Shown in pieces: positions 46,422-55,400 of a stretch of 64,000 nucleotides of DNA; the first letter of the stretch is position 1, and the number at the start of each line of letters is the position of its first letter. The stretch is taken from positions 1-64,000 of the forward strand of contig JAWKHI010000011.1 of the NCBI GenBank assembly GCA_041394885.1. The letters run 5' to 3'. A model generated the notes under the pieces. The model was given only the letters and a program-made list of their open reading frames with translations, was not told where the DNA came from and searched no databases. This DNA is from DSOI01 sp041394885. GTDB taxonomy: Bacteria > Acidobacteriota > Terriglobia > Bryobacterales > Bryobacteraceae. A program made the translations under genes and the position numbers.

Positions 46422-47685
46422 AGCGGAGACAATCCACGGGATCCAGACCGGCCGCCCGGCTGGCCGGATAGTATCCGAATAGCAGGCCCACCCCAATCGA
46501 TATCCCGAGGCCCAACGTCACCCAGAAGGCCGACAAGGTCGCCGGCACAGACGGAATGAAAGTTCGGACCAGAAATGCAATCATCGCACCAATTGCCAGT
46601 CCGATGCCGCCGCCGGTCACGCTGAGCGTCATCGCCTCCAGCAGAAACTGCACGCGGATGTCGGAAGCGCGCGCGCCCACCGCCTTGCGGACGCCGATTT
46701 CGGCGGTACGCTCGGTCACCGAAATCAGCATGATGTTCATCACGCCCACCCCGCCGATGAGCAGTCCCACGGAGCTGATCACGGCGGTCAACAGCACCAG
46801 CGCGCCGGTGAGGTTGTTCCATAAGTCGGTAAGAAAATCCGGCGAGAAAATGTCGAAGTCGTTCTCGGCGTTGTGCGGCACGCGGCGCAGGCGGCGCATC
46901 AACTCCGTTACTTCGTTCACCGCCACCGATGGATCCACGCTTCGCGCGGCGGTGAAGGCGATGAAGTATTCCTTGGTCTCCGGATAGTACTTGCGAAAGG
47001 TGCTGAGCGGGATGCAAGCCACTTGATCGAGCCCCGGTCCGCCGAACAGGCCGGGATCCTTTTCGAGGACGCCGATCACTTCCATGAGCTTTCCGTTCAA
47101 TCGCACGATTTTGCCGATCGGGTCCACGCGCGGAAACAGCGCCGCCGCGATGGCGTCACCGAGCACCACAACGTCGCGGGAGCGCTCGAGGTCGAAGTTG
47201 GCGATGAATCTTCCTTGCGACACCGCGAACAGCGGAATGGCAATGGCATGGTCGGGTTCCACGGCGCGGAGAAAGATGCGTTCCACGCGTTCGCCCTCGT
47301 AGCTGATGTCGTTGGCTTCGTTGGCATTGAGTTCGCCGGGCGTGGAGGGGCGGCTGGTGAACACCGTCGCGATGTCGATGGTTCGCGCGTTCTCGCGCAG
47401 GAACTCCGCATCCGATGGCGTGAGATACTTGCGGCGGCGCATCGCTTCCGGTTGCCGGCCCAGGCGCAGCGCCGGAGAGAAGCGCATCACAAAGTAAGTG
47501 CGCGAGCCCATGTTCTCCACACGCTGGGCGATAAAGCCGTTGAGCCCGGTGATGATGGCCGCCACCGAGATGACCGATGTTACCCCGATCACGATGCCGA
47601 GGACGGTGAGCCCCGTGCGGACCTTGTGCGTGCGCAGGGATTCGAGCGCCACCGATAAGTTCTCCGCCACGCGCGAGTAAGTCAT
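46414..47685 (-). CDS. MacB-like ABC transporter permease (second of pair)
   Basis: 423 residues. FtsX/MacB-type permease: N-terminal helix with LRTHKVRTGLTVLGIVIGVTS, a long periplasmic MacB_PCD domain (about 65-290) and three C-terminal helices with the VNIMLISVTERTAEIGVRKA-type signature (GGVGVMNIMLISVTERTAEI). The ATG at 47685 overlaps the first permease by 4 bases. No ATPase or membrane-fusion gene lies in the window, so the partner must be elsewhere. Confidence 0.88.
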   Translation of the reverse strand: MTYSRVAENLSVALESLRTHKVRTGLTVLGIVIGVTSVISVAAIITGLNGFIAQRVENMGSRTYFVMRFSPALRLGRQPEAMRRRKYLTPSDAEFLRENARTIDIATVFTSRPSTPGELNANEANDISYEGERVERIFLRAVEPDHAIAIPLFAVSQGRFIANFDLERSRDVVVLGDAIAAALFPRVDPIGKIVRLNGKLMEVIGVLEKDPGLFGGPGLDQVACIPLSTFRKYYPETKEYFIAFTAARSVDPSVAVNEVTELMRRLRRVPHNAENDFDIFSPDFLTDLWNNLTGALVLLTAVISSVGLLIGGVGVMNIMLISVTERTAEIGVRKAVGARASDIRVQFLLEAMTLSVTGGGIGLAIGAMIAFLVRTFIPSVPATLSAFWVTLGLGISIGVGLLFGYYPASRAAGLDPVDCLRYE

Positions 47686-48911
47686 TTCTCGCTCCGTAGG
47701 GCGGTCACCGGGTCCAGTTTCGCCGCGCGGGTGGCCGGCACGATTCCGAAGAAGAGTCCGATACCGCTGCTCAAGAAGAATCCGAACGCGGCGACCCAGG
47801 GCTGCACGGACGCGGGGAAGCCGGTGAAGGTCCGCAGGGCCAGGGCGGCGAGGAAACCCGCGCCGATGCCGGCCACGCCGCCAATGGCGCACTGGAATAC
47901 GCTTTCGCTGAGAAACTGGCGCAGGATGTCGGTTTCGGTGGCGCCCACCGCGCGGCGGACGCCAATTTCGCGAGTCCGTTCTGTGACGCTCACCAGCATC
48001 ACATTCATGATGACGATTCCGCCCACCACCGCGGATATGCCGCTCACCATCAGGAAGACGGCGAAGAACGCGGAGCTTATGCTCTGCCACAATGAGATGT
48101 AGCTTTGCGCGGTGCCGATATAGAAGTCCTCTTCCGCGCCGGGCCCGATATGGCGGCGCGCCCTCAACACCAGACGCGCCTGATCCTGCGCGGCTTCGAA
48201 GGCCGTTCCGCCGCCAGAGGCGCGCACCTGCATCACCACGCTGAACCGGCTGCCGCGCAACTTCACGAAGGAACGCATCGGGACCACGGCGAAGTTATCC
48301 TGCTCTTGCCCCAGAATGGAGCCAATCTTCTCATAGACGCCGATAATGGTGTATTCCTGGCTGCCGATGCGGACCAGCCTGCCCAGCGGGTCAAGCCCCG
48401 TGAACAGCTTATCCTCCACGCCCCATCCGATCAGGCAAACCGGCGACGCGCGTTCGTCTTCCGGTTCGGTGAAGTAGCGTCCCCGTTCCACTGTGCGGGT
48501 ATCGATGGAAGCCATCGAAGCCGTTTGCCCGATGACGTTACTGTCGCTAAGTTCCTGGTTGCCATACCGGATGGACGAGGTCAGCGTCGCCTGCGCGCCG
48601 ACTCGCTCGCACAGCGAACAAGCCGCGGCCACAGCCGCCGTATCCTCGAGCGTGAGATAGCGGTGCCGCAGCGCCTTGATGATCACGGAAAAGTCAGTCA
48701 CCGCGAACGGCACACGCGAGATCTGAAAGACATTGGTGCCAAGGTTGGCGATTTTCTGCTCCACGTAGAGATTGGCACCCTGAATCAGCGTCATCACCGT
48801 GATGATGGTGGCCACGCCCATCGCGAGGCCTATCATCGTCAGCACGGAGCGCAGCTTGTACGCCACCAGCGAATTCACCGTTTGCGAGACTATGTCCGAT
48901 GGAGACAGCAT
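47682..48911 (-). CDS. MacB-like ABC transporter permease (first of pair)
   Basis: 409 residues. N-terminal ANSLVAYKLRSVLTMIGLAMG-like segment, MacB_PCD domain, C-terminal helices with GGIVIMNVMLVSVTERTREI and VRRAVGATETDILRQFL. Diverged from the next permease but same family; the pair may form a heterodimer. Preceded by 9 bases after the isomerase stop. Confidence 0.88.
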   Translation of the reverse strand: MLSPSDIVSQTVNSLVAYKLRSVLTMIGLAMGVATIITVMTLIQGANLYVEQKIANLGTNVFQISRVPFAVTDFSVIIKALRHRYLTLEDTAAVAAACSLCERVGAQATLTSSIRYGNQELSDSNVIGQTASMASIDTRTVERGRYFTEPEDERASPVCLIGWGVEDKLFTGLDPLGRLVRIGSQEYTIIGVYEKIGSILGQEQDNFAVVPMRSFVKLRGSRFSVVMQVRASGGGTAFEAAQDQARLVLRARRHIGPGAEEDFYIGTAQSYISLWQSISSAFFAVFLMVSGISAVVGGIVIMNVMLVSVTERTREIGVRRAVGATETDILRQFLSESVFQCAIGGVAGIGAGFLAALALRTFTGFPASVQPWVAAFGFFLSSGIGLFFGIVPATRAAKLDPVTALRSEK

Positions 48912-48920
48912 CGAGGCGGA

Positions 48921-49841
48921 TCAACGAAGAGGCACGTATTGCCGCAGAAACGCGCAGGTCTGCCGGAGCGCAGCGTTACGGTTTTCGAGCGGCCCCTCGT
49001 AGGCGCGATCCTCCACCTCCACGCACACCGGACCGCGATAACCGGTGTCGGTAAGCGTGGAGAAGAAGCTTCCCCAATTGACGTCGCCGAGCCCCGGCAG
49101 TTTCGGCGTGTGGTATGAGTTCGGAAACGCCAGTATGCCGACGTCATCAAGGCGGTCCCGATCGATTCGCGCGTCTTTGGCGTGCACGTGAAAAATACGG
49201 TCCTTGAATTCGCGCAGCGGCTTCAGATAATCCATCTGCTGCCAGATCATGTGCGACGGATCATAGTTCAAGCCGAAATTCGCCGAAGGAATGTCGTTGA
49301 ACATGCGCCGCCAGATGGCTGGCGAGGTCGCCAGGTTCTTCCCTCCCGGCCACTCGTCGCGCGTGAACGACATCGGGCAGTGCTCGATCCCGATCCGCAC
49401 GCCATGGTCGGCGGCGAGCGCCAGCAAAGGGCGCCATGTTTCCAAAAACCGCGGCCAGTTGTCATCCACGGACTGCGTCCAGTCCCGCCCGATGAACGTA
49501 TTCACCGTGTCGAGCCCCAGTAAACTCGCCGCGCGGATCACTTTCTCCAGATGAGCTACCGCCACGCCGCTTTCCGCGGAATCCGGCGAGAGTGGGTTCG
49601 GGTAGTAGCCGAGCGCGCTGATCGAGACGCCCGTCGCCGACACGACATCCAAGACGCGGTGCGCCTGGCCGGCATCGAAGCTGGTCACGTCGATGTGGGT
49701 GACGCCCGCGTACCGGCGTTCAGCCTTTCCCACCGGCCAGCACATCACTTCCACGCAGTCGAAGCCGATAGCGTGAGCATCGGCGAGCACTTGCGCGAGG
49801 TCGAGTTCAGGGAGGATAGCGGAAACGAATCCAAGTCTCAT
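48921..49841 (-). CDS. Sugar phosphate isomerase/epimerase-like TIM barrel
   Basis: 306 residues. AP-endonuclease-2/xylose-isomerase-like barrel with metal ligands: GIEHCPMSF (Glu about 150), NYDPSHM (Asp/His about 195-198), VHAKDAR (His) and CVEVEDRAY (Glu). No signal peptide. Family: inosose, hexulose or myo-inositol-type isomerases. Lies 43 bases after the broken sugar-binding protein gene, so part of a sugar uptake/metabolism operon (inference). Confidence 0.82.
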   Translation of the reverse strand: MRLGFVSAILPELDLAQVLADAHAIGFDCVEVMCWPVGKAERRYAGVTHIDVTSFDAGQAHRVLDVVSATGVSISALGYYPNPLSPDSAESGVAVAHLEKVIRAASLLGLDTVNTFIGRDWTQSVDDNWPRFLETWRPLLALAADHGVRIGIEHCPMSFTRDEWPGGKNLATSPAIWRRMFNDIPSANFGLNYDPSHMIWQQMDYLKPLREFKDRIFHVHAKDARIDRDRLDDVGILAFPNSYHTPKLPGLGDVNWGSFFSTLTDTGYRGPVCVEVEDRAYEGPLENRNAALRQTCAFLRQYVPLR

Positions 49842-49884
49842 AAGTAAGTGTCTTTTATTAGTTCAGAAGTAGTTAGTTGCCGCC

Positions 49885-50510
49885 CTAGTGGGACGATTTC
49901 AGGAACGACTGGATGTCTGGGAAAAGACGGACTTCGCCCCATGTCTTCACGCGTCAGCAGCCGAACGCCGGAATCGATCTCCGGCTTCACGGCCCGGCCG
50001 GCCAGATGCTCCACGAGGGCGTGCGTGGATTCATAGCCCATCTTGAACGGGTCCTGCACCACGATCGAATCAGTCCAGCCCTCTTCGCAATGCGGACGGC
50101 TGTTCGGAAGCGTCGAACGCCACCAGCTTCACTTGCTTGGCGTTCCGTCCCTTCAGGGCCTGCACGGCGCCCGAGGAACTCGATTCGTTGTCGGCGAACA
50201 ATCCCGCGAGGTCAGGGTGCGCGGTGAGCATGTTTTCGGTTTCCGCCATCGATTTGGCGCGATCGGCCATGCCGAACCGCACTCCCAACAATTGCACATC
50301 CGGGAACCTGGCCCGCATCTCGGTTTCGAAACCGGACTCGCGTTCCATGGTGGATGCGCTGCCGGCCATGAAGCCGATCACGCCTACACCTTTGCCGCCG
50401 ATGAGTTCGCCAAGCCGCCGCGCCTTATTACGGCCGCCTTCGGCACGTTGTCGGTAGCGAGCAAGCCCCAGGCGCTTGGGCGTATCAGTAATGAAAGTAG
50501 CCACAGCACC
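49885..50510 (-). pseudogene. Ribose-type periplasmic binding protein, 5'-truncated and frameshifted
   Basis: Reads VATFITDTPKRLG, RRLGELIGGKGVGVIG, then FEMEMRARFPDVQLLGV-like, LVAFDASEQ, then after a shift IVVQDPFKMGYESTHALVEH, GVRLLTREDM, and after a second shift GEVRLFPDIQSFLKSSH and TAG at 49885. That is the second half of a RbsB-like protein. Its first ~100 residues are missing: at about 50510 the sequence changes into the GT-C gene on the other strand. Confidence 0.75.
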
Positions 50511-52170
50511 CGCTCACGACCGGTTCGTGTACGCGACGATGCCGCTTGGAGCGAACTGGCTGTTCACGGCGGCGTATCTGCCCGGGGGCGAGATGGCGGC
50601 GCGGTTGGCCAACTTCGGCGCGTTGGGATTGACGGCGGCGCTGATCCGGAACTGCACGCGATCGAACCTGGCTGCGGCGTTGTATGTTTCGACTCCGGTG
50701 CTGGAGTTAGTTACAGGGTCTCTCTTTGTAGAGAATACGCAGGCGGCTTTCGCGCTGGCCGCGGCGATGGCGGGCGGCCCGGTGCGGGGGGCGCTCCTGC
50801 TGGGCGCGGCGATGATGATCAAGTTGAGTTCGCTGACCTTCGTCGCGCCGCTTGTCTTGTTGCTGGCTTGGCAGCATCGGCGGGCATCATGGCGGAGATG
50901 GGGAATAGCGGCGGGAGTGTTTCTTCTGTGGGCGTTACCGGCCTATGTGACGGCGTTTGCCCGCACGGGGAATCCCGTTTTTCCGCTTGCCAACGCGTGG
51001 TTCCGGTCCGGGGGCTTTGGCACGAACGCGATGTTCACCGATCCGCGGTTCGCGCAGCCGCTATCGTGGACGACGTTGTACGATCTGACGTTCCATTCGA
51101 GCCGTTACTTCGAGGGGTGGGACGGAGCGTTCGGAATGCAATGGCTGTTGGCGCCGTTGGTCATACTGATCCCCGGCGCGGGACGGCGGACGGTGGCGGC
51201 GGGATGCGTGTCCGCGGCGGCGGTGCTGATGACGGCGCCGAACTTGCGGTATCTGACGCCGGCGTTGGCGATGATCGCGCCCGCGTTCGGAGCGATCGGC
51301 GCGAGGGGGTGGATTGCGCAGGCGGCGCTGCTCGGATGCTTCGCGGCGAACCTGTGGCTGATGCCGGCTTCGTCCTCGTGGCACCGGGATTCCGCATTGA
51401 ACTGGCTGGATTCCCAGGCGGTGACGGCCTATGTTCTCGAGCATGCGCCGGCGCGGGCGTTGGTGGCGGAGATGAATCGCGAAGGTGCGGGCAAGCCGGT
51501 GCTGTTTGTGGAGAACACGCATTTCGCGGGGCTGAGCGGACGCGCATACTCCAACTCTTGGTACCACTACAGTTTCGCGTCGCGGCTGGAGCATGCCGAT
51601 TCGACCGAGGCGATCAACGAGTTGCTGCGGGGCTCGGGGATCGAGTATGCGGTGGCTCCAGCGCCGGAAGCGGTTCCGCAGTGGGGGCTGGCCGAGTTGC
51701 TGGATCGTCAGGGACGGGTGGTGTCGCGGTCCGGCGCGCTGCGGCTCTATGCGATCGAGCGCGAGCCACGGGCGGCTCGCGAAGTGATCGTGCTCGGTCC
51801 AGGACGTTATGAGAACGACTCGGCGGGACTGCGATTCAGCGGCAGTTGGCGGCGGCAGGGCGGGTTCGCGGACGCGAGCAGCGGATCGGTGACTTACAGC
51901 GAAGTTACAGGGGCGACGGCGCGGATTCGGTTTCGCGGAACGGGGTTACGGTGGATCTTCACACGAGCGCCGAATCGGGGGCTGGCGCGAGTCCGGGTGG
52001 ATGGCGGCGCGGCGCGTGAGGTGGATCTACACGCGGCGGATGTGGCGTGGCAGGCGTCGTATTCGGTGACGGAGTTGCCGGCAGGCGAGCATGAGGCGGT
52101 GATCGAAGTGGGCGGGCGGGGGTTCGTGGATGTGGATGCGGTGGAGGTGGCCGGGGAGAGTGCGCCCTAG
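50491..52170 (+). CDS. GT-C-like membrane protein with C-terminal beta-sandwich, N-terminus missing
   Basis: About 559 readable residues. The start is arbitrary: the sequence begins in the middle of the expected periplasmic loop (HDRFVYATMPLGANWLF), without the preceding helix and catalytic acid motif. Eight or nine helices follow, then a soluble part and a final ~130-residue beta-sandwich (RFRGTGLRWIFTRAPNRG, AGEHEAVIEVGGRG) like carbohydrate-binding domains. Would be a glycosyltransferase of the GT39 type if complete. Head-to-head with the truncated binding protein gene. Confidence 0.65.
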   Translation: MKVATAPAHDRFVYATMPLGANWLFTAAYLPGGEMAARLANFGALGLTAALIRNCTRSNLAAALYVSTPVLELVTGSLFVENTQAAFALAAAMAGGPVRGALLLGAAMMIKLSSLTFVAPLVLLLAWQHRRASWRRWGIAAGVFLLWALPAYVTAFARTGNPVFPLANAWFRSGGFGTNAMFTDPRFAQPLSWTTLYDLTFHSSRYFEGWDGAFGMQWLLAPLVILIPGAGRRTVAAGCVSAAAVLMTAPNLRYLTPALAMIAPAFGAIGARGWIAQAALLGCFAANLWLMPASSSWHRDSALNWLDSQAVTAYVLEHAPARALVAEMNREGAGKPVLFVENTHFAGLSGRAYSNSWYHYSFASRLEHADSTEAINELLRGSGIEYAVAPAPEAVPQWGLAELLDRQGRVVSRSGALRLYAIEREPRAAREVIVLGPGRYENDSAGLRFSGSWRRQGGFADASSGSVTYSEVTGATARIRFRGTGLRWIFTRAPNRGLARVRVDGGAAREVDLHAADVAWQASYSVTELPAGEHEAVIEVGGRGFVDVDAVEVAGESAP

Positions 52171-52173
52171 TAT

Positions 52174-52366
52174 TACTGGGTCACACACGTGATCAGGGGT
52201 TGATCGGTCGAGGCCGCTGTCGTTGAATAGAGCTATGGCAAGCGCGACCAAGGGGCTGAGTCAGTCGGCGGACGAGATCGATCGTCTATTTCGCGAGGCA
52301 GCCTAGCGCAGACAGGCGTTTCCCACGAAACAATTCTACATCAAATTGTTCTTTTGTGACCCAGTA
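52174..52366. mobile_element. 193-bp MITE-like element with TA target duplication
   Basis: CTGGGTCACA (52176-52185) and TGTGACCCAG (52355-52364) are perfect 10-bp inverted termini, each flanked by TA (52174-52175, 52365-52366), as left by IS630/Tc1-type transposases. Inside: a 23-codon frame (MASATKGLSQ...) and a hairpin AACAATT/AATTGTT (52329-52350) with TTTT after. No transposase. Between the stop codons of two genes. Confidence 0.65.
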
Positions 52367-52369
52367 GCA

Positions 52370-52576
52370 CTAGGAGTCTCGGAGCACGAACGTGACTTTC
52401 ATATTCACGCGGTATTCGACAATCTTGGCATCCCGCACCACCACCTTTTGGTCTTGCACCCAAGCCGACTCGACGTTTTCGAGCGTCTGGCAGGCGCGGG
52501 CGATGCCTTGCTGAATCGCATCGTCGAAACTCTTGGTGGAGGAGGAAATGATTTCGGTTACTCGGGCTATCGACAT
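52370..52576 (-). CDS. Dodecin-family flavin-binding protein
   Basis: 68 residues from the ATG at 52576; another ATG three codons upstream gives 71. Dodecins form hollow 12-mers that store flavin or related cofactors. Seen: SIARVTEIISSSTKSFDDAI, GIARACQTLENVESAWVQDQ and YRVNMKVTFVLRDS, a complete match of the dodecin length and fold. It ends 3 bases from the MITE and is divergent from the hydrolase gene. Confidence 0.92.
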   Translation of the reverse strand: MSIARVTEIISSSTKSFDDAIQQGIARACQTLENVESAWVQDQKVVVRDAKIVEYRVNMKVTFVLRDS

Positions 52577-52663
52577 GCCGTTCATTGTACCCCAGGCTTC
52601 CGCGCGAGCCTCTCCTCCGCCCCCACCCCGCGCCCTGCGTCCCATTGTGCTAGCGTTCAAAGC

Positions 52664-53869
52664 ATGAAACTCGGGCTCCTCGATCAGGTCAAAGGCGACC
52701 TCCGCAAGACCTTCGCCGATCTCAAAGGCCAGGCGCAAAAAGCTCTCCACCAAAAAGACCTCCCGCACATCGTCTTCCTGCACGGCATCATGGGCAGCCA
52801 CCTCGGACGCCCCGGCACCCGCCGCTATTGGTTCGACGTCGAACGCGTCATCAAATCCAATTTCGCCGAGGAACTCGGCCTCGGCGACGACGGTCAGTCG
52901 CCCGCCCCCGGCCGCAAGCCCGTCCAGGCGATGGGCCAGCTCGAAGTCATTTACCAGTTGGCCCAACTTCGCTGGGTGCTCGCCGGCTTCCGTGTTCACC
53001 CCTTCGCCTTTGACTGGCGCAAGAGCGTCCACCTGCTCGCCGATGAACTCCACCTCTTCCTCGAATCCATCCGAGCCGATGCCCCACGCGTGGCGCTGGT
53101 GGCCCATTCCATGGGCGGGCTTGTGGCATGCGAGTATGCCAACCGCCACGCCGATTGGGCGGAAAGGGTCGAGCGCACCGTATTCCTCGGCACGCCCCTC
53201 CAAGGCAGCTTTGCCCCCATGGAAGCCCTTACCGGCGATTTCCGCATCGTCCGTTTGCTCGCCGCCATGGCCGTCGGCTCGCCTGACGCGGCCGTGCGTC
53301 TGCGGCGTATGGCCTCCACCATGCCCGGCCTGCTCGACATGCTCCCGGCTCCGGACGTCTTCGCTTCGGCCTCGGCGCTCTACACCCAAGCCGTGTGGCC
53401 CGATGGAATCGTGCCTGCGCAACGATGGCTCGATCAAAGCAAAGCGCTGAAGTCCCGTATCGTCGGCAGCCCTGTGTTGAGCCGCGCCGCGATGCTGGCT
53501 ACCAGGCAGTTGCCTACGCCGGTGGCCGCCAAGGTGAACGGCAAGCCCGTTGCGTCGGACTATGGTACTGGCGATGGAATCGTGCCGCTGAAGTCCGCTG
53601 TCCCCGCCGGGCTCCAGGCCTACGAAGTGAATTTTCCCCACACCGCGCTTCCCCTTGACCCCAAGGCTATCGCCGCGGTCCCGAAGCTCATTCGCGCCGA
53701 ATCGCTCGACCTTCGCCCCGTCGCGCACACCGAGGGCGACGAAAAGCTGCCCTATGCGGAAACGCTACGCGCGGTGCAAAAGGAAGTGGAAGCAATCCGT
53801 GACAGGGCACGCGAAGGAAAGCTGTTGGATCTTGATTCTCTGTGGCTGCTGACGGGAGGCCACCGCTAA
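52664..53869 (+). CDS. Lipase-like alpha/beta hydrolase (LCAT/PGAP1 type)
   Basis: 401 residues. VFLHGIMGSHLG (oxyanion loop), VALVAHSMGGLVACEYANRH with the nucleophile Ser in GHSMGG-like AHSMGG, catalytic Asp in GDGIVPLKSA and His probably in FPHTALP. LCAT-like proteins act on phospholipids or GPI-like esters. No signal peptide is seen. The ATG at 52664 gives a good N-terminus MKLGLLDQVKGDLRKTF. Confidence 0.82.
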   Translation: MKLGLLDQVKGDLRKTFADLKGQAQKALHQKDLPHIVFLHGIMGSHLGRPGTRRYWFDVERVIKSNFAEELGLGDDGQSPAPGRKPVQAMGQLEVIYQLAQLRWVLAGFRVHPFAFDWRKSVHLLADELHLFLESIRADAPRVALVAHSMGGLVACEYANRHADWAERVERTVFLGTPLQGSFAPMEALTGDFRIVRLLAAMAVGSPDAAVRLRRMASTMPGLLDMLPAPDVFASASALYTQAVWPDGIVPAQRWLDQSKALKSRIVGSPVLSRAAMLATRQLPTPVAAKVNGKPVASDYGTGDGIVPLKSAVPAGLQAYEVNFPHTALPLDPKAIAAVPKLIRAESLDLRPVAHTEGDEKLPYAETLRAVQKEVEAIRDRAREGKLLDLDSLWLLTGGHR

Positions 53870-53905
53870 CCCCCGCCTGTCGCTGACCCCGGCTGCCGAG
53901 GCTGC

Positions 53906-54190
53906 TTACTCGTTCTCGACCGAGATCTTCAGGGCTTTCAGGAACTTCGCGTCCTGGGAGCTCCAGCGGATCTTCTCCGGCGCCGTCACCGTCTGCGAAC
54001 CCTCATCGTCATCCTCATCGGCATTGTCGCCCCGCCGGTTGAATCCGATTGTCGCCTCCAGCACCAGGAACACATCGTATCCGGAGCGTTTGATCTCCCC
54101 AATGGCCGCCGCGATACGGTCGGAGTCAGACAGCGACTCGTTGATCGCGTTCCCCAACTCCTGCATGAGTTCCTTCAGTTGATCGTCCAA
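53906..54190 (-). CDS. Conserved small acidic protein, unknown function
   Basis: 94 residues: DSDRIAAAIGEIKRSGYDVF and LVLEATIGFNRR, then an acidic DNADEDDDEGS segment and RWSSQDAKFLKALKISVEN. No signal or membrane helix. Convergent with the hydrolase gene. I do not recognise the family. Confidence 0.6.
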   Translation of the reverse strand: MDDQLKELMQELGNAINESLSDSDRIAAAIGEIKRSGYDVFLVLEATIGFNRRGDNADEDDDEGSQTVTAPEKIRWSSQDAKFLKALKISVENE

Positions 54191-54431
54191 AACAAGCCCC
54201 TTTCCAACGGGCCACCTTCAGCATAGCACTCGCCAAACTGCAACCGGGTCATTCACTCTTCACCCGATGCGTTGACTCCACCCGGCCACAAACCGCGGCC
54301 GGACAGCACGGACAAACAAGCGAGTGCTGCGAAAGGTGCGGGAGGCGCCGCTTCTGCTCTATTTCTGCTGGCTACATCCCTCTCATCGGCACCGAACGCC
54401 GATTCCTTCACCTTCCTTCGCCTCGAGGCCG

Positions 54432-55382
54432 CTAGGAGCCGGGCCGCGCCCGGAACGCCTCCTCCGGCAAGCCCAACTCCTTCCGCAAATACGCGAAGCT
54501 CTTCCGCGCGCTCTCCTTGGGCGGGCGCATCGGCGATGTATCCAACTCCACCGTCAAAAATCCCCGCCACCCGATCGAATCCAGATGCGCCTTCAATCCG
54601 CCGAAGTCCACCCCGCCGCTACCCAATGCGAAAAACGGCGGGTCCGCCATCATGTCCGGACGCTCCAGACGCTTCGGCGCTCCGCCCCTCCACGCGGGCT
54701 TGGTGTCCTTCATGTGAAACTCCACGATGCGGTGCCCCAACTCCCCCGCCAGCTTCACCGGATCCATCCCCGCCATCGTAATGTGCCCCGTGTCCAGCAC
54801 GAACCACACATGCCGCGCATCGGTCGCCCCCAACACCGCTTCGATTTCCGCGCGATTCTCGAACTGGTTCCACATGTGCGCATGAATCGCCAGCTTCACA
54901 CCTTCCCCCGTCAGGCGCTTCCCCAAAATGTTCAGCACCTTCGCAATCTGCTTCAGATCCTCCTTCGTCGTCCCCTCCGCCCGCCGCGGACCCAGGTTGA
55001 TCTTCAAGTGCGTACACCCGAAATTGCGGATGTATCGCCCCAGCGCCACATGATCCTCCACCACCTTCTCGTGTCGCGACGGATCCTCGAAATGCATCTC
55101 CAGCGGGCCGCTATTGGAGATCGTCACAAACCGCACTCCGATCTCCCCGATCCGCTTCTTCAGCTCCTGCGGCTTCGTCCAATAGTCCTTGTGGAAATAC
55201 GAGATGAACGTTTCCACGTTCCGGTAGCCCACCTCATGCGCTTCCCGGAACGAAAGAAATACGTCTTTCTCCCATCCCCCGCGCGTGTTCGTCGTGATGC
55301 CCACGGTGTAGTGGCCCTGTTGCGGCGCGCCCGCCAACGCGGCGGCTGCCGATCCGAATAGTAGTTCGCGGCGTTTCATCAT
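54432..55382 (-). CDS. Exported sugar phosphate isomerase/epimerase-like TIM barrel
   Basis: 316 residues, with Tat-like start MMKRRELLFGSAAAALAGA. Barrel motifs: HLKINLGPRRA, LAIHAHMWNQFENRAEIEAV (His/Glu), FVLDTGHITMAGMDPV (Asp/His), VEFHMKDTKP and LTVELDTSPM. Second isomerase of the window, not closely similar to 48921-49841. 18 bases separate it from the HGSNAT-like gene upstream, probably one transcript. Confidence 0.82.
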   Translation of the reverse strand: MMKRRELLFGSAAAALAGAPQQGHYTVGITTNTRGGWEKDVFLSFREAHEVGYRNVETFISYFHKDYWTKPQELKKRIGEIGVRFVTISNSGPLEMHFEDPSRHEKVVEDHVALGRYIRNFGCTHLKINLGPRRAEGTTKEDLKQIAKVLNILGKRLTGEGVKLAIHAHMWNQFENRAEIEAVLGATDARHVWFVLDTGHITMAGMDPVKLAGELGHRIVEFHMKDTKPAWRGGAPKRLERPDMMADPPFFALGSGGVDFGGLKAHLDSIGWRGFLTVELDTSPMRPPKESARKSFAYLRKELGLPEEAFRARPGS

Positions 55383-55400
55383 GGCTTGTATTATGCCCGA

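Noticed and set aside
48105..49118. Long plus-strand frame opposite the permease and isomerase
   Set aside because: Shadow; minus-strand genes have clear family motifs.
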